Source: Boseongicola sp. SB0665_bin_10
Lineage (GTDB): Bacteria > Pseudomonadota > Alphaproteobacteria > Rhodobacterales > Rhodobacteraceae
Assembly: GCA_009838075.1 (NCBI GenBank)
Contig: VXSG01000119.1
Location: 56,636-120,635, forward strand
Direction of reading: 5' to 3'
DNA: 64,000 nucleotides
The notes under the pieces were generated by a model that saw only the letters and a program-made list of their open reading frames with translations, made no database searches and was not told the origin of the DNA. Both the position numbers and the translations under genes were made by a program. Positions 8,843 through 18,201 of the stretch are shown here, one piece after another; within the stretch, counting starts at the first letter, position 1; every line of letters starts with the position of its first letter.

Positions 8843-9666
8843 GGGCCGCCCTTCTTCAATTGAACTCGTCCGATGATCCGAACGAAAACCTGCGAAGTGC
8901 ATCCGGTTTCGTGAAGAACGCCGCGGATGCTGGCGCGAAGCTTGTCCTGACGCCAGAAGTGACAAACTGCGTGTCCACGAGCCGGCTGCATCAGGGCAAG
9001 GTGCTGGCCGTCGAGGAACAGGACGAGACGCTCGCGGCGCTGCGCGGCGTGGCAGCGCGCTGCGACGTCTGGCTTCTGATCGGGTCGCTGGCATTGAAGT
9101 CCGGGGACGAAAGACGATTTCTCAACCGGTCGTTCCTGATCTCTCCGGAGGGCGAAATCACCGCACGTTATGACAAGATTCACATGTTTGACGTGGCGAT
9201 CAGCGAGACGGAAGCTTACCGGGAGAGCGACGGGTATCGTGCCGGAAGCAAGGCGGTGCTCGGGGACGTGGACGGCGTGCCGGTCGGGCTGACGATCTGC
9301 TACGACCTCCGGTTTCCCTATCTCTTCCGCGGCCTCGCAAAGGCCGGCGCCAGGATTCTCACGGTGCCGTCCGCGTTTTCGTCCGATACGGGGCAGGCGC
9401 ATTGGGAGACGCTGCTTCGGGCGCGTGCGATCGAGACCGGGTGCTTCGTCCTGGCGCCGGCGCAATGCGGTGTGCACGCGGCAAGCCAGGGCCGGCAAAG
9501 GACAACCCACGGCCATTCCCTGGCGATCGACCCGTGGGGCCGGATCCTGTGCGATGGCGGCGAGGCGCCCGGCGTCAACCTGGTTGACCTGGACATGAAC
9601 GAGGTCGATCATGCGAGACGGCGCATTCCGTCGCTGACCAGCGAACAATTCTACGTCAAGGCCTGA
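8839..9666 (+). CDS. carbon-nitrogen hydrolase (Nit1/omega-amidase-like nitrilase family)
   Basis: A 275-residue nitrilase-superfamily amidase. The catalytic triad is visible as Glu40 (LTPEVTN), Lys113 (YDKIHMFD) and Cys154 (TICYDLRFP). The family includes deaminated-glutathione amidase (Nit1) and omega-amidase. The ALLQLNSSDDPNENL start and KIHMFDV segment fit the Nit1-like group common in alphaproteobacteria next to grxC, so a metabolite-repair role on deaminated glutathione is plausible. It overlaps the broken grxC by 4 bp and the MarR gene by 1 bp, so the three were probably one transcript. Confidence 0.88.
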   Translation: MRAALLQLNSSDDPNENLRSASGFVKNAADAGAKLVLTPEVTNCVSTSRLHQGKVLAVEEQDETLAALRGVAARCDVWLLIGSLALKSGDERRFLNRSFLISPEGEITARYDKIHMFDVAISETEAYRESDGYRAGSKAVLGDVDGVPVGLTICYDLRFPYLFRGLAKAGARILTVPSAFSSDTGQAHWETLLRARAIETGCFVLAPAQCGVHAASQGRQRTTHGHSLAIDPWGRILCDGGEAPGVNLVDLDMNEVDHARRRIPSLTSEQFYVKA

Positions 9667-10136
9667 TGCCGGACTCCCGAGACTCTGTCGACCAATTGGC
9701 CATCGCGCTGTTCAGCGAGATGTTCATGGCGGACCACCTGGTTCGAAGCCGGATTGGCAAGGCTTTGCCGAAAGGAATGGAACTCAGTCAATTCTCGATA
9801 CTGCATCATCTGGCCCGGTGTGGCGGAGAGCGCACCCCGGCAGATCTGGCGCGGGCCTTTCACGTCTCGCGAGGCGCAATGACAAACACGATCGGAAGGC
9901 TGCAACGGGCCGGGTTCATTCATGTCCGGCCCGACTGGGACGATGCGCGAAAGAAGCTGGTCGCGATCAGTCCCTCGGGCCGCAATGCGTGGGACATGGC
10001 CCTGGCATCGGTTGCGCCCGTTCTGGCTCAAGCGGTCAGCACGATCGGGGAAGAGCGATTGCGGGGGGCACTGCCCGTGATGCGCGAATTGCGCCAGGGT
10101 CTTGACGAGACGGCTAGGGACGAAGAGACGTCGTGA
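9666..10136 (+). CDS. MarR-family transcriptional regulator
   Basis: A 156-residue winged-helix regulator. Helices around [19 protein letters not shown] lead into the recognition region [27 protein letters not shown] and a wing with [19 protein letters not shown], the MarR signature. Such proteins bind DNA as dimers and respond to small ligands. The ATG overlaps the preceding stop (TGATG), giving tight coupling to the nitrilase gene. Its 3' end overlaps the convergent ubiG 3' end by 23 bp. The ligand and targets are not evident. Confidence 0.88.
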   Translation: MPDSRDSVDQLAIALFSEMFMADHLVRSRIGKALPKGMELSQFSILHHLARCGGERTPADLARAFHVSRGAMTNTIGRLQRAGFIHVRPDWDDARKKLVAISPSGRNAWDMALASVAPVLAQAVSTIGEERLRGALPVMRELRQGLDETARDEETS

Positions 10137-10854
10137 CGTAATTTACCGATAGGTCGCGATCCGAAAGCCGCCAGTTCCATCCGAAAGGCTCGAAGACGAA
10201 GCCGCATCGGTCGACCGGCTCAAGACCCGCCTGGCGAAGCAGGCCGAAGAGTTCGTCCGGGGTGAGGAACCTGGACCATTGATGCGTTCCCGCGGGCAGC
10301 CATCGCATGACGTATTCCGCACCGACAATCGCCAGGGCGAAACTCCTGGCCGTCCGGTTTATGGTCGAGCAAGCCATCAGGCCTCCAGGCTTCAGGAGGT
10401 CATGACAGGCTGCAAGGAAGGCGCCCGGATCGGGCACGTGCTCGACCACTTCCATGTTCAGGACCGCGTCGAAGGCTTCGCCCTCGTCCACGAGATCCTC
10501 GGCCGTGGCGTGACGGTAGTCGATGGACAGTCCCTGCTCCTCCGCATGCAGGCGGGCCACGGGGACGTTGCGTTCGGCGGCATCGACGCCCACCACCTCC
10601 GCCCCGAGGCGGGCCATGGGTTCCGAAAGGAGGCCGCCGCCGCAGCCGATGTCCAGGATGCGGAGGCCGGAGAAGGGCGCGCGCCGGGAAAGGTCGCGGT
10701 CGAATTCGACGGCAATCTGCGACGTAATGTAGTCCAGGCGGCAGGGGTTCAGCATGTGGAGGGGCTTGAACTTCCCGGAAGGATCCCACCACGCGTCGGC
10801 CATTGCCTGGAACTTTTCGATCTCGGAGGGGTCGACTGTCGATGCCTTGGACAT
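10114..10854 (-). CDS. ubiG: ubiquinone biosynthesis 3-O-methyltransferase
   Basis: UbiG performs the two O-methylations of ubiquinone synthesis using SAM. The 246-residue protein has the typical N-terminus [25 protein letters not shown] motif [27 protein letters not shown], and the [10 protein letters not shown] and HQWSRFLTP segments of the family. It is divergent from pip, with about 70 bp between the two starts, and convergent with the MarR gene. Confidence 0.96.
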   Translation of the reverse strand: MSKASTVDPSEIEKFQAMADAWWDPSGKFKPLHMLNPCRLDYITSQIAVEFDRDLSRRAPFSGLRILDIGCGGGLLSEPMARLGAEVVGVDAAERNVPVARLHAEEQGLSIDYRHATAEDLVDEGEAFDAVLNMEVVEHVPDPGAFLAACHDLLKPGGLMACSTINRTARSFALAIVGAEYVMRWLPAGTHQWSRFLTPDELFGLLRQAGLEPVDRCGFVFEPFGWNWRLSDRDLSVNYVTTSLRP

Positions 10855-10923
10855 GTTGTCTTTCGCCGGCTCCTGCTGAAAATGTTCCGTGAATCGGATT
10901 CCACTCCGGTATATAGGACCTTT

Positions 10924-11928
10924 ATGGACAAACCGTCAGATCAAAAAACGGCATCGCAATACCTTTATCCGCGGATCGATCCCTACGATCAGCGAATGCT
11001 CGATGTCGGCGATGGCCATCGTCTCTATGTCGAGCAATGCGGCAACCCGAAAGGGGCGCCAGTCGTCATTTTGCACGGCGGGCCGGGAGGCGGGTGCAAT
11101 CCGGCCATGCGCAGGTACTTCGATCCGAACTTCTACCGGATCGTCCTCTTCGACCAGCGCGGCTGCGGACGGTCACGCCCGCACGCCTGCGTTGACAGCA
11201 ACACAACGTGGCACCTGGTGCGTGACATCGAGGTGATCCGGGAGACGCTCGGCCTGAACCGCTGGAACGTCTTTGGCGGAAGCTGGGGTGCGGCACTGGC
11301 GCTGATCTACGGGATCACCCATCCCGAACGGGTGGCGAATTTCGTGCTTCGCAGCGTTTTCCTGATGACCCAGGCCGAGCTTGACTGGTTCTATGGCGGA
11401 GGTGCAGGCGCGTTCTGGCCGGATGTCTGGTCACGTTTCACCGACATGATTCCCGAAGACGAGCAGGACGACCTGATCACCGCCTACTCGCGGAGGCTGT
11501 TTTCGGGTGACGTGAAGAGCGAGGCCCGCTTTGCGCGAGCGTGGACCGGCTGGGAGAACACCCTGGCCTCGATGCGGAACGACGGTTCGGGAAGTTCAAG
11601 CCCGTCCGAATTCGCCCGTGCCTTTGCCCGGCTGGAGAACCACTATTTCATGAACAAGGGCTTTCTCGACCACGATGGCTGGATCGAGGCCAATCTTGAC
11701 CGCATCTCCGGCATTCCGGGTTTCATCGTGCAGGGCAGGTATGACATGATATGTCCGCCGGCAGGCGCGTTTCGACTGCATGCACGCTGGCCGGGATCGA
11801 ACCTGAGGATCGTGTCACGGGCCGGTCACGCGCTCAGCGAACCGGGGATCAGCGCGGAACTGGTGCGCGTGACCGACGGGCTGAGAACGCGTGGCCGCAC
11901 CGCAGGCGCCGACGCGCTGCAAGCGTGA
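10924..11928 (+). CDS. pip: proline iminopeptidase
   Basis: An alpha/beta-hydrolase that removes N-terminal proline from peptides (peptidase family S33). Key elements are the oxyanion region [21 protein letters not shown], the nucleophile elbow [11 protein letters not shown], the acid in [11 protein letters not shown] and the histidine in [11 protein letters not shown]. The length from ATG 10924 is 334 residues, normal for the family. The frame stays open far upstream, but only residues from [21 protein letters not shown] onward match the family. TATATAGG lies 10 nt before the ATG and could be a -10 element giving a very short leader. Confidence 0.93.
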   Translation: MDKPSDQKTASQYLYPRIDPYDQRMLDVGDGHRLYVEQCGNPKGAPVVILHGGPGGGCNPAMRRYFDPNFYRIVLFDQRGCGRSRPHACVDSNTTWHLVRDIEVIRETLGLNRWNVFGGSWGAALALIYGITHPERVANFVLRSVFLMTQAELDWFYGGGAGAFWPDVWSRFTDMIPEDEQDDLITAYSRRLFSGDVKSEARFARAWTGWENTLASMRNDGSGSSSPSEFARAFARLENHYFMNKGFLDHDGWIEANLDRISGIPGFIVQGRYDMICPPAGAFRLHARWPGSNLRIVSRAGHALSEPGISAELVRVTDGLRTRGRTAGADALQA

Positions 11929-12334
11929 TCGCCAGCCTCGACGCAAGTGCATCTGCGGGCCCGCGCCCGTTTCCGCAACCGCCGGAACTGCAATCCGCTC
12001 CTTCGACAGGCGCGGGAACCGGAGCATTCGTCTTCGACGGGATGCAGGGCGGCGGAGACCCGCATTCCATGTGCGAACGCGAAACGGCCTGCAAGGATCC
12101 CGGCCCTCAGGGACGTTCGGCTTCATGGGGCGCGTCGGGCTTCGAAGGGATTCGAGCGTCGCAAGAACCCCGTGAAGCGAGATCGACCGACAGGCCCGGA
12201 CTGATTCGCGCACGGCCGTTCATCGGGAACGCCTGGCCCGAAATGCCCGGGGATTTCGGCTAGCGACGACTTCATTCCACGGCCGGGAGCCGCTCTCCGT
12301 CCAGTTCGCCCCGGGGATTTTCGCCGGTTCCGGC
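11929..12334 (+). other. intergenic stretch without a recognisable gene
   Basis: About 400 bp between pip and the rimP promoter. Open frames exist on both strands, but none resembles a known protein; they are Arg/Pro/Ser-rich translations typical of high-GC noncoding DNA. I see no tRNA here, although some bacteria carry an initiator tRNA upstream of rimP. Confidence 0.5.
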
Positions 12335-12362
12335 TTGCGGCCTGCCGCGAACCGGCCTATAT
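12335..12362 (+). promoter_or_regulatory. candidate promoter of the rimP-nusA-infB operon
   Basis: TTGCGG at 12335-12340 and CTATAT at 12357-12362 are separated by 16 bp. CTATAT is a common -10 form in alphaproteobacteria. Transcription would begin near 12369, giving a leader of about 85 nt that contains a small CGAA/TTCG hairpin followed by the terminator-like hairpin at 12420. Confidence 0.5.
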
Positions 12363-12419
12363 GCCTTTTCGAAAGCGGCGCTTCGGCTTCCACCCCCGGG
12401 GCTCCAACGGAAATGACCG

Positions 12420-12442
12420 ACGGGCCGCTGGCCCGTTTTTTT
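12420..12442 (+). terminator. rho-independent terminator-like hairpin just before rimP (candidate attenuator)
   Basis: Perfect 7-bp stem ACGGGCC / GGCCCGT with loop GCT, followed by seven T residues. It ends 10 bp before the rimP ATG, downstream of the candidate promoter and with no other gene in between. Its position makes it more likely a leader attenuator than the terminator of pip, which ended about 490 bp earlier. Confidence 0.7.
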
Positions 12443-12452
12443 GTCTGAGCCC

Positions 12453-13028
12453 ATGTACGATCTTGTTGCCAGAACTAGCGTGGACCGGCGCCTGGCCGGC
12501 GTGATTGCCCCGGTCGTTGAAGGCCTGGGTTTTGAACTCGTGCGCGTGCGGCTGATGTCCGGAAAGGCGAGGACGTTGCAGATCATGGCGGAGCGCCCGG
12601 ACGGCGGCATGGAGGTCGATGACTGCGCAAGGATATCGACGGCCGTCAGCGCGACGCTGGATGTCGAGGATCCGATCGAGGATGCCTACACGCTGGAGGT
12701 CAGCTCGCCCGGCATCGATCGACCGTTGACGCGGAAGAAGGACTTTTCGGCGTGGCGCGGATGCGAGGCAAAGCTCGAGACGTCCGAATTGATCGACGGC
12801 CGCAAGCGATTCAGGGGCACGCTTCACGGTGTCGAGGAAGACGAGGTGCTCGTGGAGGTCGACGAAGGGATAATTGGGCTCAAGTTCGACTGGTTGAACG
12901 ATGCGAGGCTCGTGCTGAACGATGAACTGGTGCGTGCCTCCCTCAACGCGCGCGACAGGGCGGGCCAGGCGCCCGGGACGGAAGCTGACGAAACAGGAAT
13001 GAACCAGGAAGCCGACAAGGAGGCCTGA
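12453..13028 (+). CDS. rimP: ribosome maturation factor RimP
   Basis: RimP assists late 30S ribosomal subunit assembly. Family features include [17 protein letters not shown] text ([17 protein letters not shown]), [20 protein letters not shown], and the signature [18 protein letters not shown]. The length from ATG 12453 is 191 residues. A TTG at 12441 is in frame but lies within the T-run of the upstream hairpin, so I prefer the ATG. The C-terminus is an acidic tail. Stop and nusA start are 2 bp apart, the standard rimP-nusA arrangement. Confidence 0.95.
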   Translation: MYDLVARTSVDRRLAGVIAPVVEGLGFELVRVRLMSGKARTLQIMAERPDGGMEVDDCARISTAVSATLDVEDPIEDAYTLEVSSPGIDRPLTRKKDFSAWRGCEAKLETSELIDGRKRFRGTLHGVEEDEVLVEVDEGIIGLKFDWLNDARLVLNDELVRASLNARDRAGQAPGTEADETGMNQEADKEA

Positions 13029-13030
13029 GA

Positions 13031-14650
13031 ATGGCGATCACATCCGCGAACCAGCTTGAACTTCTGCAAACCGCCGAAGCGGTGGCGCGTGAAAAGATGA
13101 TTGACCCGGCGCTGGTGGTCGAGGCGATGGAGGAAAGCCTCGCCCGAGCGGCGAAGAGCCGGTACGGAACCGAAATGGACATCCGCGTGTCGATCGACCG
13201 CAAGACCGGAAAGGCGACGTTCACGCGCGTACGGACGGTTGTCGACCCCGAGACCGAGGAGATCGAGAACTACCAGGCGCAATTGACCCCGGAACAGGCG
13301 CGCCAGTATCTCGACGACCCCAAGCCGGGCGACATGATCGTGGACGAGGTGCCGCCGGTGGACATGAACCGGATCGCGGCGCAGTCCGCGAAGCAGGTGA
13401 TCCTGCAAAAGGTCCGCGAAGCCGAACGGGACAGGCAGTTCGAGGAATTCAAGGATCGCGCCGGCACAATCATCAATGGCGTCGTCAAGCGCGAGGAATA
13501 CGGCAACGTGATCGTGGACGTGGGTCGCGGCGAGGGCGTCCTGCGGCGGAACGAGAAGATCGGGCGGGAGTCCTACCGCCCCGGCGACCGCATTCGCTGC
13601 TACATCAAGGATGTGCGGAGCGAGACCCGGGGGCCGCAGATATTCCTGAGCAGGACGGCGCCGGAATTCATGGCGGAACTCTTCAAGATGGAAGTGCCGG
13701 AGATCTATGACGGCATCATCGAGATCAAGGCAGTGGCACGCGATCCGGGCAGCCGGGCGAAGATCGCGGTCATCTCCTACGAGTCCTCGATTGACCCGGT
13801 CGGGGCGTGCGTCGGCATGCGCGGCTCCCGGGTGCAGGCCGTCGTCAACGAGTTGCAGGGTGAGAAGATCGACATCATTCCCTGGAACGAGGACGCGCCG
13901 ACGTTTCTCGTCAACGCGCTTCAGCCTGCCGAGGTCTCGAAGGTCGTTCTTGACGAGGATGCAGAACGGATCGAGGTCGTGGTGCCGGAAGAGCAGCTGA
14001 GTCTCGCCATAGGCCGACGCGGACAGAATGTCCGGCTGGCGTCGCATCTCACCGGGCTCGACATCGACATCATGACCGAAGAAGAGGAGAGCCAGCGTCG
14101 CCAGGCGGAGTTCGAGGAGCGTACCAAGCTGTTCATGGACACCCTGGATCTTGACGAGTTCTTCGCGCAGCTTCTCGTGTCGGAGGGATTCACCAGCCTC
14201 GAGGAAGTCGCATATGTCGAGATTGACGAATTGCTGATCATCGACGGCGTTGACGAGGACACGGCGAACGAGCTTCAGGCCCGGGCCCGCGACCACATCG
14301 ACGAGCAGAACAGGCAGGCCGAGGAACGCGCCCGCAAGCTCGGGGCCGAAGACAGCCTGTTCGCATTCGACGGGCTGACCCCCCAGATGATCGAGGTTCT
14401 TGCGGCCGACGGCGTGAAGACCATCGAGGAATTCGCAAGATGCGCCGACTGGGAGCTCGCGGGCGGCTGGACCACTGTCAAGGGCGAAAGGATCAAGGAC
14501 GACGGTCTTCTCGAGAGCTTCGACGTCTCCCTGGAAGAGGCGCAGAACATGGTGATGACAGCGCGAATCCAGCTCGGCTGGGTGGACCCCGAACAGCTCG
14601 AGGCCGAGAGTCATGAAGCGGCCGAGGCGGAAGAGGAGGTCGAGGCCTGA
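13031..14650 (+). CDS. nusA: transcription termination/antitermination factor NusA
   Basis: NusA binds RNA polymerase and modulates pausing, termination and antitermination. The 539-residue protein shows the N-terminal polymerase-binding domain (MAITSANQLELLQTAEAVAREK), the S1 domain near residues 140-205 (VIVDVGRGEGVLRRNEKI), KH domains (GACVGMRGSRVQAVVNELQGEKID and LAIGRRGQNVRLAS) and two C-terminal acidic helix-hairpin repeats. It is in the same reading frame as the downstream ylxR, separated by its TGA. As part of the rimP-nusA-ylxR-infB operon it may feed back on the leader hairpin. Confidence 0.97.
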   Translation: MAITSANQLELLQTAEAVAREKMIDPALVVEAMEESLARAAKSRYGTEMDIRVSIDRKTGKATFTRVRTVVDPETEEIENYQAQLTPEQARQYLDDPKPGDMIVDEVPPVDMNRIAAQSAKQVILQKVREAERDRQFEEFKDRAGTIINGVVKREEYGNVIVDVGRGEGVLRRNEKIGRESYRPGDRIRCYIKDVRSETRGPQIFLSRTAPEFMAELFKMEVPEIYDGIIEIKAVARDPGSRAKIAVISYESSIDPVGACVGMRGSRVQAVVNELQGEKIDIIPWNEDAPTFLVNALQPAEVSKVVLDEDAERIEVVVPEEQLSLAIGRRGQNVRLASHLTGLDIDIMTEEEESQRRQAEFEERTKLFMDTLDLDEFFAQLLVSEGFTSLEEVAYVEIDELLIIDGVDEDTANELQARARDHIDEQNRQAEERARKLGAEDSLFAFDGLTPQMIEVLAADGVKTIEEFARCADWELAGGWTTVKGERIKDDGLLESFDVSLEEAQNMVMTARIQLGWVDPEQLEAESHEAAEAEEEVEA

Positions 14651-14665
14651 TGGCCTCGAACGGTC

Positions 14666-15289
14666 TTGCCCAGGGGCGGCAAACCAAGGATCCGCAGCGT
14701 GCCCGAGCGCCGCTGCATAGCGACCGGTGAGACCTGGCCGAAGCGTCGCCTGATCCGTTTCGCGGTCAGCCCGGAGGGGCAGGTCGTGCCGGATGTCCTG
14801 GAAAGGCTTCCGGGGCGCGGAATGTGGGTTGCGGCAAGGAGAAGCGCCTTGGACGCTGCCATGCGGCAGGGCCTCTTTGGCCGCGCCGCAAGGAGGCGGG
14901 TATCCGTGCCCGAGACGCTGCCTGCCGATGTCGAGATGCTGCTTGCCAGGCGCCTGACCGACCGGATCTCGATGGCGCGGAAGGCCGGCCTGGCGGTCGC
15001 CGGGTTCGAAAGGGTGAAGGAGTGGCTCGGTCGCGGCGAGGCCAGGATCCTGTTTCAGGCCACGGACGGCTCGGACCGGGGCAAGTCCAGGCTTCATCCG
15101 CCGGGTGGCCGAGGCAGCTTTTTCCAGGTTCTGACAGCGTCAGAATTGGGTTTGTCCTTTGGCCGCGAACGTGTGATACATGCGGCGCTCGGACGCGGCG
15201 GCCTCACTGAAATGGTCAGGGAGGACGCTATCCGGCTGTCTGGCGTTCGCGAATTGGATGGTGGCATGGCCACCGAAGAGGTGAAGTAG
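14666..15289 (+). CDS. YlxR-type RNA-binding protein with L7Ae-like domain
   Basis: A 207-residue fusion found between nusA and infB in alphaproteobacteria. The first half is a YlxR/DUF448 domain (PERRCIATGETWPKRRLIRF, then GRGMWVAARRSALDAAM). The second half resembles an L7Ae-like ribosomal fold (DRISMARKAGLAVAGFERVKEWL...ASELGLSFGRERVIHAAL). The start is TTG 14666, giving MPRGGKPRIRS, the usual MxRGG N-terminus; the in-frame codons just upstream offer nothing better. It sits 15 bp after nusA and 3 bp before infB. The exact role is uncertain; RNA binding in transcription-translation coupling is likely. Confidence 0.9.
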   Translation: MPRGGKPRIRSVPERRCIATGETWPKRRLIRFAVSPEGQVVPDVLERLPGRGMWVAARRSALDAAMRQGLFGRAARRRVSVPETLPADVEMLLARRLTDRISMARKAGLAVAGFERVKEWLGRGEARILFQATDGSDRGKSRLHPPGGRGSFFQVLTASELGLSFGRERVIHAALGRGGLTEMVREDAIRLSGVRELDGGMATEEVK

Positions 15290-15292
15290 CCC

Positions 15293-17776
15293 ATGAGCGA
15301 AAGTGACGGCAAGAAGACTCTCGGCTTGCGCGGGCGTGTTCCCGGCCAGGTGAAGCAAAGCTTTTCACATGGCAGGACCAAGAACGTCGTGGTCGAGACG
15401 AAGCGCAAGCGCGTTGTCATGCCCAGGCCTGGCGCTGCCAAGCCGGCACCGCAGCCGGAAGTGGCGACGGTCCAGGCCACGGACCCGTCCAATCGGCCAG
15501 CCGGAATTTCGGATGCAGAGCTCGAGCGCCGCATGAAGGCGCTGGCCGCTGCCAAGGCGGCCGAGGCAGCCGATGCCGAAAAGCGCGCTGCCGCGGAAAA
15601 GGCCCGTGCCGAAGAGCGCGAAAAGCGCAAGGCCGAGGCTGTTGCCAAGGAGCGCGAGGAGCAGGAACGGGCGGAAAGGGCCCGCACAATTGCAGAGGAG
15701 GAGGAGCGCAAGAAGACCGAGGCCGCGCGGGCGCGCGCCGCTGCGGAACAGGCGCCGGCGGCGGAGCCGGCACCGGCGCGCGGGGGCGGAAAGCCCGCAC
15801 CGAAGCGTGAGCAGCGGGAGGACAGGGAGCCGCGCCGCGACAATCGGGCCGGACGCGCGCGCGGTGCCGGCGGACGGCGCGAGGGAAAGCTGACGCTGAA
15901 CCAGGCGCTTTCTGGCGGCGAAGGCGGCCGGCAACGCTCGCTTGCTGCAATGAGGCGAAAGCAGGAACGGGCACGCCAGAAGGCCACGGGCGGCACGCAG
16001 GAACGCGAAAAGGTCATGCGCACCGTGCAGCTTCCCGAAGCGATCGTGGTCAGTGAATTGGCGAACCGAATGTCGGAACGAGTCGCCGATGTCGTCAAGG
16101 CCTTGATGACGAACGGCATAATGGCAACCCAGAACCAGACGATTGACGCGGATACGGCCGAGCTCATCATCGAGACCTTTGGGCACAGCGTTCAGCGTGT
16201 ATCCGATGCGGATGTCGAGGACGTCATCGACACGGTTGAGGACAAGGACGACGATCTGCGTCCACGCCCGCCCGTCATCACGGTCATGGGCCACGTTGAT
16301 CACGGAAAGACCTCGCTTCTCGACGCAATTCGCGAAACCAAGGTCACCGCTGGCGAGGCGGGCGGCATCACGCAGCACATAGGCGCCTACCAGGTCATGA
16401 CGCAGGACAGCGCGCTCCTGACATTCCTGGACACGCCCGGCCACGCGGCGTTCACGTCCATGCGGGCACGGGGCGCGCAGGTCACGGATATCGTGGTGCT
16501 TGTCGTGGCGGCCGACGATTCCGTCATGCCGCAGACGATCGAGGCAATCAATCATGCCAAGGCGGCCGAGGTCCCGATCATCGTCGCGATCAACAAGACG
16601 GACCTGCCGACGGCCAACCCCGACAAAGTTCGCACCGAGCTTCTTCAGCAGGAAGTGATCGTCGAGAAGATGTCCGGCGAGGTACAGGATGTGGAGGTCT
16701 CGGCAGTCAACGGGACCGGGCTGGACGACTTGCTCGAGGCGATAGCGCTCCAGGCGGAAATCCTCGAGCTCAAGGCCAACCCGGACCGTGCGGCGCAGGG
16801 CGCGGTGATCGAGGCCCAGCTTGATGTCGGGCGCGGTCCGGTTGCCACGGTCCTTGTCCAGAACGGAACGCTTCGGCAGGGCGACATCTTTGTCGTCGGT
16901 GAGCAATGGGGCAAGGTTCGCGCGATGGAAAGCGACAGGGGAGAGCGGGTCAGGGAAGCCGGGCCTTCCGTGCCTGTCGAGGTTCTGGGCCTGAATGGAA
17001 CGCCCGAAGCGGGCGACGTCCTGAACGTGGTCGACACGGAGGCGCAGGCGCGCGAGATATCCGACTACAGGGCAAGCCAGGCCAAGGAGAAGCGTGCCGC
17101 CGCCGGGGCCGCGACAACAATTGAGCAAATGCTGCAGAAGGTGAAGGACGGCGAGAGCGTCGTCGAAATGCCGCTTGTCGTGAAGACGGACGTGCAGGGC
17201 AGTGCGGAGGCCATCGTCCAGGCGATGGAGAAGATCGGCAACGAGGAAGTGCGCATACGGGTCCTGCATTCGGGCGTCGGTGCCATCACCGAGTCGGATG
17301 TCGGTCTTGCCGAGGCAAGCGGCGCACCGGTCTTCGGCTTCAACGTGCGCGCCAATACGCCTGCGCGAAACGCCGCGAACCAGAAAGGCGTGGACGTTCG
17401 CTACTACAGCGTGATCTACGACCTCGTCGATGACGCGAAATCGGCAGCCAGCGGGCTCCTGTCCTCGGAGCTGCGCGAGAGGTTCATCGGCTACGCGCAG
17501 GTCAAGGAGGCATTCATGGTGTCGGGTGTGGGTCGTATCGCGGGCTGCCTTGTGACCGAAGGAACCGCGCGGCGTTCGGCCGGCGTGCGCCTCCTGCGCG
17601 ACGACGTGGTGATTCACGAGGGAATCCTGAAGACGCTGAAGCGATTCAAGGACGAGGTGACGGAGGTTCCGTCCGGCCAGGAGTGCGGCATGGCCTTCGA
17701 AAGCTACGATGACATCAAGGAAGGCGACGTCATCGAGATATTCGAACGCGAGGAGGTCGAGCGCACGCTGACCTGA
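15293..17776 (+). CDS. infB: translation initiation factor IF-2
   Basis: IF-2 brings initiator tRNA to the ribosome in a GTP-dependent way. The 827-residue protein has a long charged Ala/Glu/Arg-rich N-terminal region with coiled-coil character (about residues 70-230), an IF2_N module ([21 protein letters not shown]), then the G domain: G1 [10 protein letters not shown]2 [11 protein letters not shown]3 [17 protein letters not shown]4 NKTDLP. C-terminal domains end in [15 protein letters not shown]. Last gene of the operon in this window; rbfA, often next, is not here, and the following genes are on the opposite strand. Confidence 0.98.
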   Translation: MSESDGKKTLGLRGRVPGQVKQSFSHGRTKNVVVETKRKRVVMPRPGAAKPAPQPEVATVQATDPSNRPAGISDAELERRMKALAAAKAAEAADAEKRAAAEKARAEEREKRKAEAVAKEREEQERAERARTIAEEEERKKTEAARARAAAEQAPAAEPAPARGGGKPAPKREQREDREPRRDNRAGRARGAGGRREGKLTLNQALSGGEGGRQRSLAAMRRKQERARQKATGGTQEREKVMRTVQLPEAIVVSELANRMSERVADVVKALMTNGIMATQNQTIDADTAELIIETFGHSVQRVSDADVEDVIDTVEDKDDDLRPRPPVITVMGHVDHGKTSLLDAIRETKVTAGEAGGITQHIGAYQVMTQDSALLTFLDTPGHAAFTSMRARGAQVTDIVVLVVAADDSVMPQTIEAINHAKAAEVPIIVAINKTDLPTANPDKVRTELLQQEVIVEKMSGEVQDVEVSAVNGTGLDDLLEAIALQAEILELKANPDRAAQGAVIEAQLDVGRGPVATVLVQNGTLRQGDIFVVGEQWGKVRAMESDRGERVREAGPSVPVEVLGLNGTPEAGDVLNVVDTEAQAREISDYRASQAKEKRAAAGAATTIEQMLQKVKDGESVVEMPLVVKTDVQGSAEAIVQAMEKIGNEEVRIRVLHSGVGAITESDVGLAEASGAPVFGFNVRANTPARNAANQKGVDVRYYSVIYDLVDDAKSAASGLLSSELRERFIGYAQVKEAFMVSGVGRIAGCLVTEGTARRSAGVRLLRDDVVIHEGILKTLKRFKDEVTEVPSGQECGMAFESYDDIKEGDVIEIFEREEVERTLT

Positions 17777-17802
17777 ATGCCGCGGCGGGCGGCAGGACCA
17801 GG

Positions 17803-18201
17803 CTACAGCCAGTCCCTGAGGACCGGAATCAACGGAATGTCGGCTGGCGGCATCGGGTAGTCGCGCAGCGCGGCAGGCCTGACCCACTTGAGATTCTGCC
17901 CTTCCCTTGAAACCGGCGCGCCCTGCCACTTGCGGCAGGCAAATAGCGGCATCAGGAGATGAAAGTCGTCGTAGGCATGGCTGGCGAAGGTCAGCGGTGC
18001 GAGGCAGCTCTCCCAGGTCTCGATGCCGAGCTCCTCGCGCAATTCTCGAATGAGCGCGGCCTCCGGGGCTTCGCCGTCCTCGATCTTTCCGCCCGGAAAC
18101 TCCCAAAGGCCTGCCATCGACTTTCCATCCGGCCTTTGGGCAAGGAGAACCCGGCCGTCGGGGTCGACAAGGGCCACGGCGGACACGAGCACGACATTCA
18201 C
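17803..18201 (-). CDS. mutT: Nudix hydrolase, MutT-type (8-oxo-dGTP diphosphatase)
   Basis: MutT hydrolyses oxidised dGTP to prevent A:T to C:G transversions. The 132-residue protein has the Nudix box beginning GGKIEDGEAPEAALIREL and ending REELGIE, and the MutT-type start VSAVALVDPDGRVLLAQRP with GLWEFPGGK. Its start overlaps the argJ stop by 4 bp, so it is translated downstream of argJ in one operon. It is convergent with infB. Activity on other nucleotides is possible for this subfamily. Confidence 0.9.
   Translation of the reverse strand: MNVVLVSAVALVDPDGRVLLAQRPDGKSMAGLWEFPGGKIEDGEAPEAALIRELREELGIETWESCLAPLTFASHAYDDFHLLMPLFACRKWQGAPVSREGQNLKWVRPAALRDYPMPPADIPLIPVLRDWL

Noticed and set aside
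10279..10923. N-terminal extension of proline iminopeptidase by 215 codons
   Set aside because: This part is antisense to ubiG; the family similarity begins at ATG 10924.
15365..18106. 913-codon open frame opposite infB
   Set aside because: Antisense shadow of IF-2 extending over mutT; composition is His/Arg/Leu-rich without domains.
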